From Pseudonocardiales bacterium (GTDB taxonomy: Bacteria; Actinomycetota; Actinomycetes; Mycobacteriales; Pseudonocardiaceae): 64,000 bases of DNA. Below the pieces are notes generated by a model. The model had not been told where the DNA came from. It ran no database searches and saw only the letters and a program-made list of their open reading frames with translations. Below, in pieces: positions 27,931 to 36,537 of the stretch. The stretch is from contig JAFAPC010000086.1 in assembly GCA_019247305.1 (NCBI GenBank), positions 100,953-164,952 of the forward strand. Reading direction: 5' to 3'. Position 1 is the stretch's first letter; each line of letters begins with the position of its first letter. The translations under genes were made by a program, and so were the position numbers.

Positions 27931-28760
27931 TACCCCTTGATTGCACCGGTGGTCAGGCCGGTGACGATCCGACGTTGAAAGAGCAGCACGAACGAGATGA
28001 TCGGGATGGTCAGCACCACGGCGGCCGCCGAGATGGACCCGGTGGGTTCGGTGAACTCCGAGGCCCCAGAGAACTGGGCGATCGCTACCGTGGTGGTCTG
28101 CGACGCGTCGGTGGTGGTCAGCGAGACCGCGAATAAGAAGTCGTTCCAGCAGAAGATGAACACCAGAATCGCGGTGGTGAATACCCCCGGCGCGGCCAGC
28201 GGGAGGATGACGCTGTGGAACGCTTGGAATGGTGTCGCCCCATCCATCTGGGCTGCCTTCTCCAGCTCCCAGGGTATCTCCCGAAAGAACGCCGACAGGG
28301 TGTAGATCGCCAGTGGCAGCGAGAACGTGATGTAGGGCAGGATCAGCCCAGGCCAGGTATCGACCAGGCCGATCGTGCGCTCAATGTCGAACAATGGTGT
28401 GACGAGCGAGATCGGCGGGAACATCGCGATCAGCAGCGTAACGCCGACCAGCAGCTTCTTGCCCGGAAAGGACAGCCGCGCGATCGCGTAGGCCGCGAGC
28501 GTACCGATCACTACCGACAGCCCGGTCGCGATGAGCGCAATGCCGATCGAGTTGCGTAGCGCGCTGACGAACGAAGCTATCTGGAAGATCTGCCGATAAT
28601 TCGACCAGGTGAACTCGGCTGGGATGAAGCGGCCATCATTGACGGAGCTGAGCGGTTTAAACGACAGGCTGACGATCCACAGCACCGGCACCAGCGCGTA
28701 GCCGAGAATGACGATATCCGCGATGGCCCACCAACCCTTACGGGCCCATCCGGCGCCCAT
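27930..28760 (-). CDS. sugB: ABC transporter permease, SugB (MalG-like)
   Basis: 276 residues with six predicted membrane helices. The cytoplasmic EAA loop reads [28 protein letters not shown], which docks on the ATPase. An N-terminal helix and [16 protein letters not shown] periplasmic loop are typical of MalG/SugB. It lies 2 bp after sugA and is translationally coupled to sugC. Confidence 0.92.
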   Translation of the reverse strand: MGAGWARKGWWAIADIVILGYALVPVLWIVSLSFKPLSSVNDGRFIPAEFTWSNYRQIFQIASFVSALRNSIGIALIATGLSVVIGTLAAYAIARLSFPGKKLLVGVTLLIAMFPPISLVTPLFDIERTIGLVDTWPGLILPYITFSLPLAIYTLSAFFREIPWELEKAAQMDGATPFQAFHSVILPLAAPGVFTTAILVFIFCWNDFLFAVSLTTTDASQTTTVAIAQFSGASEFTEPTGSISAAAVVLTIPIISFVLLFQRRIVTGLTTGAIKG

Positions 28761-28762
28761 CG

Positions 28763-29713
28763 CTACCTCCGTTCCTGAGCCTGCACGCCCGGCGCCGCCA
28801 CGCCGAATATCGTGACGAACGCCACCGCGATGATCATCACGATAAAGAAGATCAGGACGCTGATTGCCGAGCCGATGCCGAAGTTGAACCCGATGAACAG
28901 GTTGTCATAGCCCAGCATCGACACCGATTCCGTGCCGTTGGAGCCCCGAGTCATGATGTAGATGACGTCGAATACCCGGAATGCATCCAGAGTACGGAAC
29001 AGCAGCGCCACCAGGATCGCCGGTTTCATGATCGGCAGGATCACCCTGGTCAGCCGCTGCCAGGGCCCGGCCCCGTCCATCGCGGCGGCCTTGAGCAGGT
29101 CCTCAGGGACCAGCGCGAGCCCAGCGAGCAGCAGCAGTGCCATGAACGGCGTCGTCTTCCACACCTCAGCCAGAACGATCACCGCGATGGCGGTGACCTG
29201 ACTGGTCAGCGGCGCCACCCCCTCGGGCAGCAGCGCGGCCAGGTAGCCCTTGCCCGGCGTCCAGGCGTACTGCCAGCTATACGAGGCGACCACCGTGACG
29301 ATACTGTAGGGGATCAGCACCACGGCGCGCACCAGTCCCCGACCGATGATGGTGCGGTGCATCGCCAGCGCCAGCGCCAGCGCGATCACGAACTCGATCG
29401 CCACCGAGACCACTGTGATGATCACGGTGATGGCGAACGCCTGCCACCAGTAGCCAGAGCTGAGCACCGCGCCGTAGTTGGCCAGCCCAATGAAGCCGTG
29501 TTGCTCGGGAAAGCGCAGATCGAACCGCTCCAGCGACAGGTAGATCGCGTAACCGATCGGGTAACCGGTCACCGCCAGGATCACCAACACCGCTGGCGCG
29601 CACAGCAGCGCCGCCAGCCGACGCTCCGACCGGGCTCGCACGGAGGCCGGCCCCCGGCATCGCCCTTCTCCCGGCGCGGCGCTGTGGGCATCGGATTGCG
29701 CAGTCGTCGTCAT
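28763..29713 (-). CDS. sugA: ABC transporter permease, SugA (MalF-like)
   Basis: 316 residues, six helices after a basic cytoplasmic N-terminus. EAA loop [27 protein letters not shown]. It lacks the large MalF periplasmic domain, as in mycobacterial SugA. The ATG overlaps the lpqY stop (ATGA). Confidence 0.92.
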   Translation of the reverse strand: MTTTAQSDAHSAAPGEGRCRGPASVRARSERRLAALLCAPAVLVILAVTGYPIGYAIYLSLERFDLRFPEQHGFIGLANYGAVLSSGYWWQAFAITVIITVVSVAIEFVIALALALAMHRTIIGRGLVRAVVLIPYSIVTVVASYSWQYAWTPGKGYLAALLPEGVAPLTSQVTAIAVIVLAEVWKTTPFMALLLLAGLALVPEDLLKAAAMDGAGPWQRLTRVILPIMKPAILVALLFRTLDAFRVFDVIYIMTRGSNGTESVSMLGYDNLFIGFNFGIGSAISVLIFFIVMIIAVAFVTIFGVAAPGVQAQERR

Positions 29714-31074
29714 GGCACCAGCCCCTGCGAGGTGACGGCTCTGGCGATCTGGTCGGCCAGCTGGTCCACCACGGTGTTTGGGTTAATCTTCGCTGGCGGG
29801 TTGAGCAGCTCGGAGATCACGATCGAGATGTTGGCATAAGCCGGTGTCCTGGGCCGTACGCTGCCGTGGTCCAACGAATCCCGGATCTCCCGCCAGGCCG
29901 GATACTGTTTTTGGAAAGCTGGGTCGTCGTACAGTGCGGCAAGCGTAGGCGGTCGTTCCACGCCCACCGCCTGAAGCAGCTGATTGTCCCGGTTGCGCAG
30001 GCACAGCACTGCCTCGAACGCCTCTGCCGGATGCCGCGAGCTGGCGCTCACCCCCAGGTTGAGGCCACCGATCGTCACCCGCGCGGGCTGGCCCGCCACC
30101 ACCGAAGGGTACGGGGCCCAGCCGAACACGTCCCCGACCCGGCGACCGGTGTCCTGGCTGGTCGGCCGCCCCAGCGCATCGATAAACGTGCCACCGCCGT
30201 TCTTGTGCATCGAGGTGTAAACGAATGGATAATTGACCTCAAACGCCGCTTTTCCTGCTTCCATCGCCAACCGGGCGTCGTCTTCTGCACTCACGGACAG
30301 CGATGGATCTGCGGCTCGCGAGTTAGCGACTCGTGCCATGACGCTCAGGGCCTGCCGGGCGGCGTCACCCCTTGCCACGTGCACCTCGCCGTTCTCCGAG
30401 ACAATCGCTCCCCCAGCACTGGCGAGCAGGGTGTTAAACCACACCGTCAAACCCTCATACCGCGCGCCCTGCACCTCGATATAGTGCGGCAGCCCCCGCA
30501 CCGCCAGACTCTCCGCCATCCGGATCATCTCATCCCACGTCTTCGGCGGGTGGGACACCAGGTCCGTGCGGTACCACAGCAGCTGCGTGGTGGTGGTCAG
30601 CGGAGCGGCATACAACCTGCTCTGGTACGTCCCGGTCTCCAGCGGGACCCGAAGGGTTCCCTGCTCGACCTGCCGAGCCACCTCAGGCGGATACGGCACG
30701 ATCCACCCCGCTTGGGCGAACTCCGCTGTCCTGATGTCGTCGAGCCCCATGATGTCCAGGCCGGTATCGTGAGCGGCCAGCCGGCGCGCCAGGTACAGCC
30801 GCTGATCATCGGTGCTATGGCTCGACAGGGTCCGCTGCTCGATCGTGTACCGACCACCGGAAGCCCGGGTGCATTCCGCTGCGGATGCCTGATACTGCTC
30901 CACCCCATCAGGGCTGGTATAGAAGCTCAGCACAATTCGCTCAGCACCACCGGAGCCGCACCCCACCAGCGTCGCCGCGGCCACCACAACTCCCACCAAC
31001 GCCGCCGCCACCCGCAGGCACCAGCCCCGCCCACACCTCCCGCGGTCTGCAACCGGAGCACGACCTACCAGCAT
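29710..31074 (-). CDS. lpqY: Trehalose-binding lipoprotein, LpqY-like
   Basis: A 454-residue extracytoplasmic solute-binding protein. The lipobox is LVGC after a hydrophobic signal (VAAALVGVVVAAATLVGC). Segments such as FYTSPDGVEQYQ, RRLAAHDTGLDIMGLDDIRTAEFAQAGW, YAAPLTTTTQLLWYRTDL, VWFNTLLASAGG and ARVTIGGLNLGVSASSRHPAEAFEA parallel mycobacterial LpqY closely. With sugABC this is the trehalose recycling importer. The ATG at 31074 lies only about 7 bases from a promoter -10, so the mRNA may be leaderless. The start region is duplicated at 31842-31897. Confidence 0.9.
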   Translation of the reverse strand: MLVGRAPVADRGRCGRGWCLRVAAALVGVVVAAATLVGCGSGGAERIVLSFYTSPDGVEQYQASAAECTRASGGRYTIEQRTLSSHSTDDQRLYLARRLAAHDTGLDIMGLDDIRTAEFAQAGWIVPYPPEVARQVEQGTLRVPLETGTYQSRLYAAPLTTTTQLLWYRTDLVSHPPKTWDEMIRMAESLAVRGLPHYIEVQGARYEGLTVWFNTLLASAGGAIVSENGEVHVARGDAARQALSVMARVANSRAADPSLSVSAEDDARLAMEAGKAAFEVNYPFVYTSMHKNGGGTFIDALGRPTSQDTGRRVGDVFGWAPYPSVVAGQPARVTIGGLNLGVSASSRHPAEAFEAVLCLRNRDNQLLQAVGVERPPTLAALYDDPAFQKQYPAWREIRDSLDHGSVRPRTPAYANISIVISELLNPPAKINPNTVVDQLADQIARAVTSQGLVP

Positions 31075-31115
31075 GACTAAAGTCTATACAGGGCTCAGAT
31101 GAAGTCAATAGAGGG
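31061..31115. repeat. 54-bp direct repeat, copy 1 (lpqY promoter and start)
   Basis: Covers the first codons of lpqY and its promoter. The second copy is at 31842-31897. They differ at about three bases plus one extra A. The two copies flank an RHH/PIN toxin-antitoxin cassette. Confidence 0.85.
31081..31108 (-). promoter_or_regulatory. Sigma-A-like promoter of lpqY operon
   Basis: On the minus strand TTGACT (31108-31103), 16-base spacer, TAGACT (31086-31081), then ATG at 31074. This is near consensus for a housekeeping promoter, and spacing implies a very short or absent leader. Confidence 0.6.
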
Positions 31116-31139
31116 CATCCGAGCTGGACAACCTTAGTA

Positions 31140-31165
31140 CCATACCGATAGCGTCAACGGTATGG
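31140..31165. promoter_or_regulatory. Palindromic operator overlapping antitoxin start
   Basis: Perfect 8-bp arms CCATACCG (31140-31147) and CGGTATGG (31158-31165), 10-bp spacer. The right arm includes the ATG of the RHH antitoxin, so this is a good autoregulatory operator candidate. Confidence 0.55.
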
Positions 31166-31419
31166 CATCCAGGCAGCGGGCCACCAAGAAGATCACTGTC
31201 ACCCTGCCCATCGAGGACGCCGAGGCGGTGGAACGTCTTGCCGCGTCTGGCCAGGTGGAGTCCGTCAGCCGGTACGTCACCGAAGCCGTGGCATTCCGCC
31301 GCGCCCGCGAGGACGGCCTCGCCGTGCTAGAGCGCCGGTTCGGCAAGCCACCGGAGTACGCCCTGCAATGGGCCCGCGACCTTGTCGGACGCCGCCTTGG
31401 GCAAGGCCCCACCGGGTGA
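31162..31419 (+). CDS. Ribbon-helix-helix (CopG-like) antitoxin
   Basis: 85 residues. The N-terminal strand and helices KKITVTLPIEDAEAVERLAASGQVESVSRYVTEAVAFRRA are the RHH DNA-binding fold. The C-terminal part (FGKPPEYALQWARDLVGRRL) would wrap the toxin. The stop overlaps the toxin GTG (GTGA). It is part of a cassette bounded by 54-bp direct repeats. Confidence 0.85.
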   Translation: MASRQRATKKITVTLPIEDAEAVERLAASGQVESVSRYVTEAVAFRRAREDGLAVLERRFGKPPEYALQWARDLVGRRLGQGPTG

Positions 31420-31832
31420 GCCAAGCCTTCGGCGGGTGGGTGCTCGACCACCACGCCATCGCCGCCTGGGCGAGGGTCGAGCCCTACGCCCAGTCCCTGG
31501 TCTGGTCTGCGATGGAGGTGGGAATGGCCGTGGCCGTCCCGGTCTCGGCGCTTCCCCTGGCCTTTGCCGCCACCCGCGAGCCCGACCACGACGTGCTGCG
31601 CGCGCTGCTGGAGCTCCCAGTAACGCTGTACGACCCGCTCACCCAGGCCGACGCCCCAGAACTGGGCCGCATCCTCGCCAACGCCACCGACCCCGCCGCG
31701 CTGGTCTCCGACGCCCTGGCCGTGGCCTGCGTCGTGCATTCCGCCCACCGTCGGGGCTGGCCCGTCCTCACCGGAAGCGCCGCAGCCCTCCGAGCCCTAG
31801 ACCCAGACCTGGCCCTCGACGAGCTGCCCTGA
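31416..31832 (+). CDS. PIN-domain (VapC-like) toxin
   Basis: 138 residues. A PIN-fold outline like the better-known type at 36901: first acidic residue in WVLDHHAIAAWARV, middle region VTLYDPLTQADAPELGRIL, and DALAVACVVHSAHRRGWPVLTGSAAALRAL with the second acidic centre and S/T position. It ends DLALDELP, matching the IDELP end of the PIN toxin at 36901-37299. A putative ribonuclease held by the RHH antitoxin. A near-identical broken copy lies at 44532-44921. Confidence 0.8.
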   Translation: MSQAFGGWVLDHHAIAAWARVEPYAQSLVWSAMEVGMAVAVPVSALPLAFAATREPDHDVLRALLELPVTLYDPLTQADAPELGRILANATDPAALVSDALAVACVVHSAHRRGWPVLTGSAAALRALDPDLALDELP

Positions 31833-31841
31833 TCCGGAACG

Positions 31842-31897
31842 CGATCTACCAGCATGATTAAAAGTCTATACAGGGCTCAGATGAACTCAATAGAGGG
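31842..31897. repeat. 54-bp direct repeat, copy 2
   Basis: Second copy of the lpqY promoter/start segment, carrying TTGAGT-N16-TAGACT and a minus-strand ATG-CTG-GTA. It now lies between the toxin gene and the second threonine synthase (start 31935). Confidence 0.85.
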
Positions 31898-31934
31898 TAG
31901 CTGACGCTGTCGGAGGGCGTGGACGGAGGCACCC

Positions 31935-33206
31935 GTGTCTGCTAATGATTTCTCTGCCCTGTCTCACCTGGAGTGCTCTCGCACCGGGGCAACCTACAAC
32001 GCCGACACCGTACAGGGCACCTCGACGGTCGGGGTCCCCTTGCTTGCGCGCTATGACCTGGAACGGGTGGCCACGACCGTGACGCGGGAGGAGATCGCTC
32101 GGCGGGCACCGAATCTGTGGCGGTACCACGAGCTGCTGCCGGTGCGCGCCAAGCACAACATCGTCTGTCTGGGGGAGGGGATGACCCCGCTGCTTGAGTT
32201 GCCGAATTACGGCGCGCAACTCGGCGTCTCTGACCTGCGGATGAAAGACGAAGGTCTGATACCCACCGGCACTTTCAAGGCCCGTGGTGCCGCGGTAGGG
32301 GTCTCCCGGGCCGCGGAACTGGGCGTGAGCGGGATCGCCATGTCCACGAACGGCAACGCTGGCGCAGCGTGGTCGCTGTATGCCGCTCGGGCCGGACTGC
32401 GCAGCCTGATCACCATGCCGGTGCATGCGCCGGAGATCGCCCAAGCCGAGTGTGTGGTCGCGGGAGCCGAGCTTTACCTCGTGGACGGACTGATCGGGGA
32501 CGCAAGTGCGCTGATCGCTGCTGCGGTGGCCGAACGGGAGGGGTATCAGAACGTATCCACCCTCAAGGAACCCTACCGGATCGAAGGCAAAAAGACCATG
32601 GGGTACGAGATCGTCGAGCAACTGGGCTGGCGAACCCCAGACGTCGTCCTCTATCCGACTGGTGGCGGTGTGGGCATCATCGGCATCTATAAAGCATTAC
32701 TCGAGCTACGGGAGCTCGGCTGGCTCAGCGGCGAGCTGCCCCGGCTCGTCGCCGTGCAAACCACCGGTTGCGCACCGATCGTCGAGGCATTCGAACGTGG
32801 CGCAGCCGAGAGCGTCGCCGCAGTCAATGCCCACACCGTGGCCTCCGGGCTTAACGTGCCCAAGGCATTGGGTGACTTCCTGGTCTTAGACGCCGTACGG
32901 CAGACCGGTGGTACCAGCATTGCGGTGACCGACCAGGAGCTGCTGGCCGCACAGCAGCAACTGGCGCGCAGCGAAGGTATCTTCGTGTGTCCGGAAGGAG
33001 CAGCCTGCTTCGCCGCAGTCAACACACTGCGATCCGCAGGATGGCTGCGGGGAGACGAGACCGTTGTCGTGCTCAACACCGGCACCGGCATGAAATACCC
33101 CGACACCGTCACCATCAAGGTGCCCACTCTGCCACGAGCGGGACACATTCCTCCAAAACCAGGATGCACTTTCTTCTCCGGGAAGCGGACCGGTGAGGTC
33201 GGGTAG
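31935..33206 (+). CDS. Threonine synthase (second, long-type paralogue)
   Basis: 423 residues, PLP fold type II. The N-terminus SALSHLECSRTGATYNAD is the zinc-ribbon-like start seen in the plant/archaeal-type threonine synthases. The PLP lysine is in PTGTFKARGAAVG; the phosphate loop is STNGNAGAAWSLY. The GTG at 31935 has GGAGG six bases upstream. A different subfamily from the operon thrC (4228-5316). The substrate could be O-phosphohomoserine or a related beta/gamma-replacement substrate. It stands alone beside a toxin-antitoxin insertion. Confidence 0.85.
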   Translation: MSANDFSALSHLECSRTGATYNADTVQGTSTVGVPLLARYDLERVATTVTREEIARRAPNLWRYHELLPVRAKHNIVCLGEGMTPLLELPNYGAQLGVSDLRMKDEGLIPTGTFKARGAAVGVSRAAELGVSGIAMSTNGNAGAAWSLYAARAGLRSLITMPVHAPEIAQAECVVAGAELYLVDGLIGDASALIAAAVAEREGYQNVSTLKEPYRIEGKKTMGYEIVEQLGWRTPDVVLYPTGGGVGIIGIYKALLELRELGWLSGELPRLVAVQTTGCAPIVEAFERGAAESVAAVNAHTVASGLNVPKALGDFLVLDAVRQTGGTSIAVTDQELLAAQQQLARSEGIFVCPEGAACFAAVNTLRSAGWLRGDETVVVLNTGTGMKYPDTVTIKVPTLPRAGHIPPKPGCTFFSGKRTGEVG

Positions 33207-33275
33207 CCTTCCCCACTGATCCGCTCTCCGACACCGCGAGTACTAGCTTCCGCCCGCACGGGCGATGACCGGGAC

Positions 33276-33704
33276 TCAACGGGTCCGGCTCATCCCGAGG
33301 GACATCGCGCCAAGGCCGAGCAGAACTGCGATCACGCCGGTCACCACGTTGCTCCAGAGCGTCGCCGTGGTGGCGACGTGGCCGCTGACGACCCAGGGGG
33401 CGATGATCGTCCACACGCAGATCAGCGGCGCGACCCAGGCAATACCGTGAGTGCGGCCGTAGGCGGAGGAGAACCCGAGGGCGAGCACCGCTAGGGCGAT
33501 ACCGGCAATGAGGTTGTTGGCGGTCAGGGTCGTGAAATGGTTGAACCCGACCACCCACGGGGACATCGCCAGGTAAAGCCCGGCCAGAAAGGTGAGCCCA
33601 TCGACAACGCGGGCGCTCGGCGTCTCCGCGGCGGCCTCATATTTGGCCCGCAACTCCGCAAGGTCGGGGTGCAACGCCATGGCCTCGGTCATTTCAGTAG
33701 TCAT
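33276..33704 (-). CDS. SPW-repeat membrane protein
   Basis: 142 residues from ATG 33704. Two SPW repeats are visible, LAMSPWVVGF and TIIAPWVVSG, each followed by paired membrane helices (four in all). The N-terminus EMTEAMALHPDLAELRAKYEAAAETP is soluble. Function of SPW proteins is unknown. Divergent from a MarR gene that probably controls it through the palindrome at 33830. Confidence 0.85.
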   Translation of the reverse strand: MTTEMTEAMALHPDLAELRAKYEAAAETPSARVVDGLTFLAGLYLAMSPWVVGFNHFTTLTANNLIAGIALAVLALGFSSAYGRTHGIAWVAPLICVWTIIAPWVVSGHVATTATLWSNVVTGVIAVLLGLGAMSLGMSRTR

Positions 33705-33829
33705 CTCTTCCACCTTCTCCACAGTGCGACTTCGGCGGCGAAAGCTCCTTCGCGGGTGGGTGGGCGAGATCGGTCAGCGTGGGCCGAGACGGTCGCCCTG
33801 TTCCCGGTAGCGTCGGCGCCTCGTCTCTG

Positions 33830-33844
33830 TATCATGTCATGATA
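33830..33844. promoter_or_regulatory. Palindromic operator upstream of marR
   Basis: TATCATG-T-CATGATA is a perfect 7-bp inverted repeat in the divergent SPW/MarR promoter region, 25 bases before the MarR start. It is of the size and AT content expected for a MarR site. Confidence 0.6.
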
Positions 33845-33869
33845 TTATCACGTTAGGAGCTGTTTTCTC

Positions 33870-34307
33870 ATGGTGTCACCGCTCACACCTCTTGCTGACG
33901 GGCAGTACGCGAGACTGCTCACCGTCCGGGTCGGCCTGCGCCGCTTCTTGCGGTGGAGTGGGGAACAAGCGGCCACGGTGGGGCTCACCTCCGCCCAACA
34001 CCAGCTGCTGCTCGCGATTCGGGGCCATCCCGACTCGCGCGGGCCCAGCGTCGGAGAGCTGGCCGACTATCTATGCACCCGCCACCACAGCGCCGTGCAG
34101 CTGATCGATCGCACCGAGCGGCTCGGCCTGATCACCCGCACCCGCGCCGAGGGTGCGGACCGCCGGGTCGTGCGCCTCACGCTGACCAGGGCGGGCCAGG
34201 AGAAGCTGACGCTGCTCAGCACCACCCACCTGGAGGAGCTTCGGCAGCTGGCCTCGCTCATCAGTCCGTTGGTCGACCCGGTGGCCGCACCGCAGCAGGC
34301 ACCGTGA
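33870..34307 (+). CDS. MarR-family transcriptional regulator
   Basis: 145 residues. Winged helix: GLTSAQHQLLLAIRGH, SVGELADYLCTRHHSAVQLIDRTERLGLI, wing RTRAEGADRRVVRLTLTRAGQEKL. Start ATG 33870 with TAGGAG upstream. It probably represses itself and the divergent SPW gene. Ligand unknown. Confidence 0.9.
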   Translation: MVSPLTPLADGQYARLLTVRVGLRRFLRWSGEQAATVGLTSAQHQLLLAIRGHPDSRGPSVGELADYLCTRHHSAVQLIDRTERLGLITRTRAEGADRRVVRLTLTRAGQEKLTLLSTTHLEELRQLASLISPLVDPVAAPQQAP

Positions 34308-34330
34308 CCGGTTGCGCGGTGACGATGCGG

Positions 34331-35407
34331 TCACGCTCCCAGCGTCCGTCCCTGGACCCTGCCACGGGGCGCGAGAGCGGAACGCAGCAGGCCTGCAGCG
34401 ACTAGGGCCCAGACGGTGACGGCGATCCAGAAGAACACCAGCGAGATCGTCGACAGCGAGCGCAGGTGCAGCTCGACGGCCGTTGCCGCGGACGCCGCGG
34501 AGTACATCCCCAGTGGGAACACCGCCGCCCACCATCCACCGTGATACCGCAACGAGCCAGCCACCTGGTCGACTCGCCACATCGCGGCGTAGAGCAGGAC
34601 TGGTATCCAGAGACTGGCGAGCACCCACGCGAGGAACGTCACCGGTCGGGTCCAGTCCGCCAGCCCGACCGGTGCCCCCAGTGTGCGCACCGCAGCCAGG
34701 ATATGGGCACCGGCCAGGGCCGTGATCGCGAGTGCACCCATCACGATCCAACTGTCCGGCCATACCTCCTCGGGCGCGGGCGGCCTCGCCAGCACCCGCC
34801 AGCCGATCAGCCAGCCCACGGCCAGATACAGCGCCATGCCCAGGATCCACGCCCCGGTTGCGATCACCACTAGCGAGGGGGCGCGGACATGAATGGCCAG
34901 ATCCGCCGCGGTAATCGCCAGACCGGCACTTGCCACGCTCGGCAGCAGCCACGCGCCGTGCACCTGCTCGCGCAGCTGTGTCCCGGATCGCGAACCGACA
35001 GCGAGGCCGGCCAGCGGCGCGAGCATGAGCCAGGCAGCGAGGGCAAGACCGCCCAGCAACCACAGGAGAACAGGATAATCATCCCAGCGCACGCCGAGTA
35101 CTGCGCACGCCGCGACGACGGTGAACATCCGCAGCACGACGTCGGGATCCCGCGCCAGCACCGCCACCCGGGCGGGGCGGGTCGCCATCCAGACCAGGAA
35201 CCTCAGCCCCAGCACGGCGAAGGCCACCACGGCGAGGATGCTCAGCGCGACCCCAAGCCGCCAGTACTGGTGGTCGTAGGCAGCAACGGACACGATGCCC
35301 GTCGCCATTACCACCGCGAACAGCTCAGGTGCGGGATCTACCTCGACGAACCCCGCATGGCGGGGTGCGGCTGATGTCCTAGACCGCTCCATCGTGGTGG
35401 TAGCCAC
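34331..35407 (-). CDS. TDT-family transporter (tellurite resistance/C4-dicarboxylate type)
   Basis: About 358 residues with about ten membrane helices. ELFAVVMATGIVSVAAYDHQYW at the start and the later WWAAVFPLGMYSAASAATAV are characteristic of the TehA/Mae1/SLAC1 fold. Substrate not predictable (anion, malate or tellurite-related). The GTG at 35407 or ATG at 35392 are the likely starts; the longer frame upstream overlaps the DUF397 gene. It lies 25 bp downstream of DUF397 in the same direction. Confidence 0.82.
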   Translation of the reverse strand: MATTTMERSRTSAAPRHAGFVEVDPAPELFAVVMATGIVSVAAYDHQYWRLGVALSILAVVAFAVLGLRFLVWMATRPARVAVLARDPDVVLRMFTVVAACAVLGVRWDDYPVLLWLLGGLALAAWLMLAPLAGLAVGSRSGTQLREQVHGAWLLPSVASAGLAITAADLAIHVRAPSLVVIATGAWILGMALYLAVGWLIGWRVLARPPAPEEVWPDSWIVMGALAITALAGAHILAAVRTLGAPVGLADWTRPVTFLAWVLASLWIPVLLYAAMWRVDQVAGSLRYHGGWWAAVFPLGMYSAASAATAVELHLRSLSTISLVFFWIAVTVWALVAAGLLRSALAPRGRVQGRTLGA

Positions 35408-35432
35408 CCCACGGGACGAACCTGGGCGGTGG

Positions 35433-35672
35433 TCAGGGGGTGACGGTGGTGAGGAACGTGCGCCAGGCCGAGGGAGGGACGGTGAGGGCGGGGCCGTCGG
35501 GATCCTTGGAGTCGCGCACCAGGACCCCCTCCGGCGCGGACGCGACCTCGACGCAGTCCCCACTTCCGCCGCAGTAGCTGCTGGTGCGCCACCCAACCTG
35601 GACGCAGTCCCCACTTCCGCCGCTGTAGCTGCTGGTATGCCAGACGAGGGCGTTCGGCTCAAGCGCGGTCAT
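35433..35672 (-). CDS. DUF397 protein with internally duplicated motif
   Basis: 79 residues. The DUF397 landmark (W-x-x-SSYS-GG-x-GDCVEVA) occurs twice: WHTSSYSGGSGDCVQVG and WRTSSYCGGSGDCVEVA. The end VLVRDSKDPDGPALTVPPSAWRTFL is normal. The duplication is a 51-bp tandem repeat at DNA level (35551-35587 and 35602-35638). Its start overlaps the end of the Scr1-type regulator, the standard pairing in actinomycetes. Confidence 0.85.
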   Translation of the reverse strand: MTALEPNALVWHTSSYSGGSGDCVQVGWRTSSYCGGSGDCVEVASAPEGVLVRDSKDPDGPALTVPPSAWRTFLTTVTP

Positions 35673-36537
35673 CATGATTCTCCCCATCCGCAGAGAGCTC
35701 GGTTGCCAAGGTGGCAATCAGCTCCCGCGATTCTCCCTCGCCCAGCGCGGTCCGGTCCAGCGCCGCCAGGATGCGTCGGTACGCGGCGATCTCCTCGCGT
35801 TTCTCCAGGAACAGCGTGGAGGTCTCGCTCTCCAAGTAGGTGACCGGCCGGAACTCGGCGAACTCCATCAGCTTGAACGCCCCAGTCATGGCCGCGTACG
35901 CGCCGAGCGAGGCGGGCACCACCCGCAGGGTGAGGTAGGAGCGCACCGACATCCGCAGCAGGTGGTGCAGCTGCTCGGACATCACGACCGGACCGCCGAC
36001 CGGCAGCCGCAGCACGAACTCGTGCACGTAGAAGGTGAAGCGAGCTGGGCGTTCCCGGCCGAACAAGATCTGCCGGGCCAGCCGGGCGACCACCCGCTCC
36101 TCGACCTCCTCGGGGGGCACATTGACGCTGCGGCTGATCACGGCACGCGCGTAGTCCGCGGTCTGTAGCAAGCCGGGCACGAATATCGCCTCAAAAGCGC
36201 TGATCGCGACCGCTTTGTCCTCGTGATTGATCAAGGTCACGAGTTGTTTGGGCAACCGGGAGCCGTGCTGCTGGAACCAGCCTGGGGTATGCACCCCTGA
36301 GCAGAGCGCGAGCAGCCGGTCCCGCTCCGGGCTTTTGACCCGGCACACTCCGAGGAACGCCGCAACATCCGCGATAGTGGCGCCGCGCTTGCCGGACAGC
36401 AGCCGCGACACCCAGCTCTCCGAACAGCCAAGCACGTGCGCGGCTTGCCTACTGTTCAGCCCAGCGTCCTCCATCCCCCGGCGCAAGCCCTCACCCAGCT
36501 CCCGGCCGCGTATCGTGGACTCCCGATCTCGCACCAC
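35659..36537 (-). CDS. XRE/DUF5753 regulator (Scr1-family)
   Basis: 292 residues. HTH: ELGEGLRRGMEDAGLNSRQAAHVLGCSESWVSRLLSGKRGATIADV. The DUF5753 domain follows from YEDKAV-type sequence (HEDKAVAISAFEAIFVPGLLQTADYARAVI to YLESETSTLFLEKREEIAAYRRIL). The GTG at 36537 was chosen for the GGGGAGG six bases upstream. Paired by overlap with the DUF397 gene. Related in sequence to the truncated regulator at 47834-48436. Confidence 0.9.
   Translation of the reverse strand: MVRDRESTIRGRELGEGLRRGMEDAGLNSRQAAHVLGCSESWVSRLLSGKRGATIADVAAFLGVCRVKSPERDRLLALCSGVHTPGWFQQHGSRLPKQLVTLINHEDKAVAISAFEAIFVPGLLQTADYARAVISRSVNVPPEEVEERVVARLARQILFGRERPARFTFYVHEFVLRLPVGGPVVMSEQLHHLLRMSVRSYLTLRVVPASLGAYAAMTGAFKLMEFAEFRPVTYLESETSTLFLEKREEIAAYRRILAALDRTALGEGESRELIATLATELSADGENHDDRA

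Noticed and set aside
29866..31080. 404-codon plus-strand frame opposite lpqY
   Set aside because: Shadow of a clear lipoprotein gene with lipobox and operon context.
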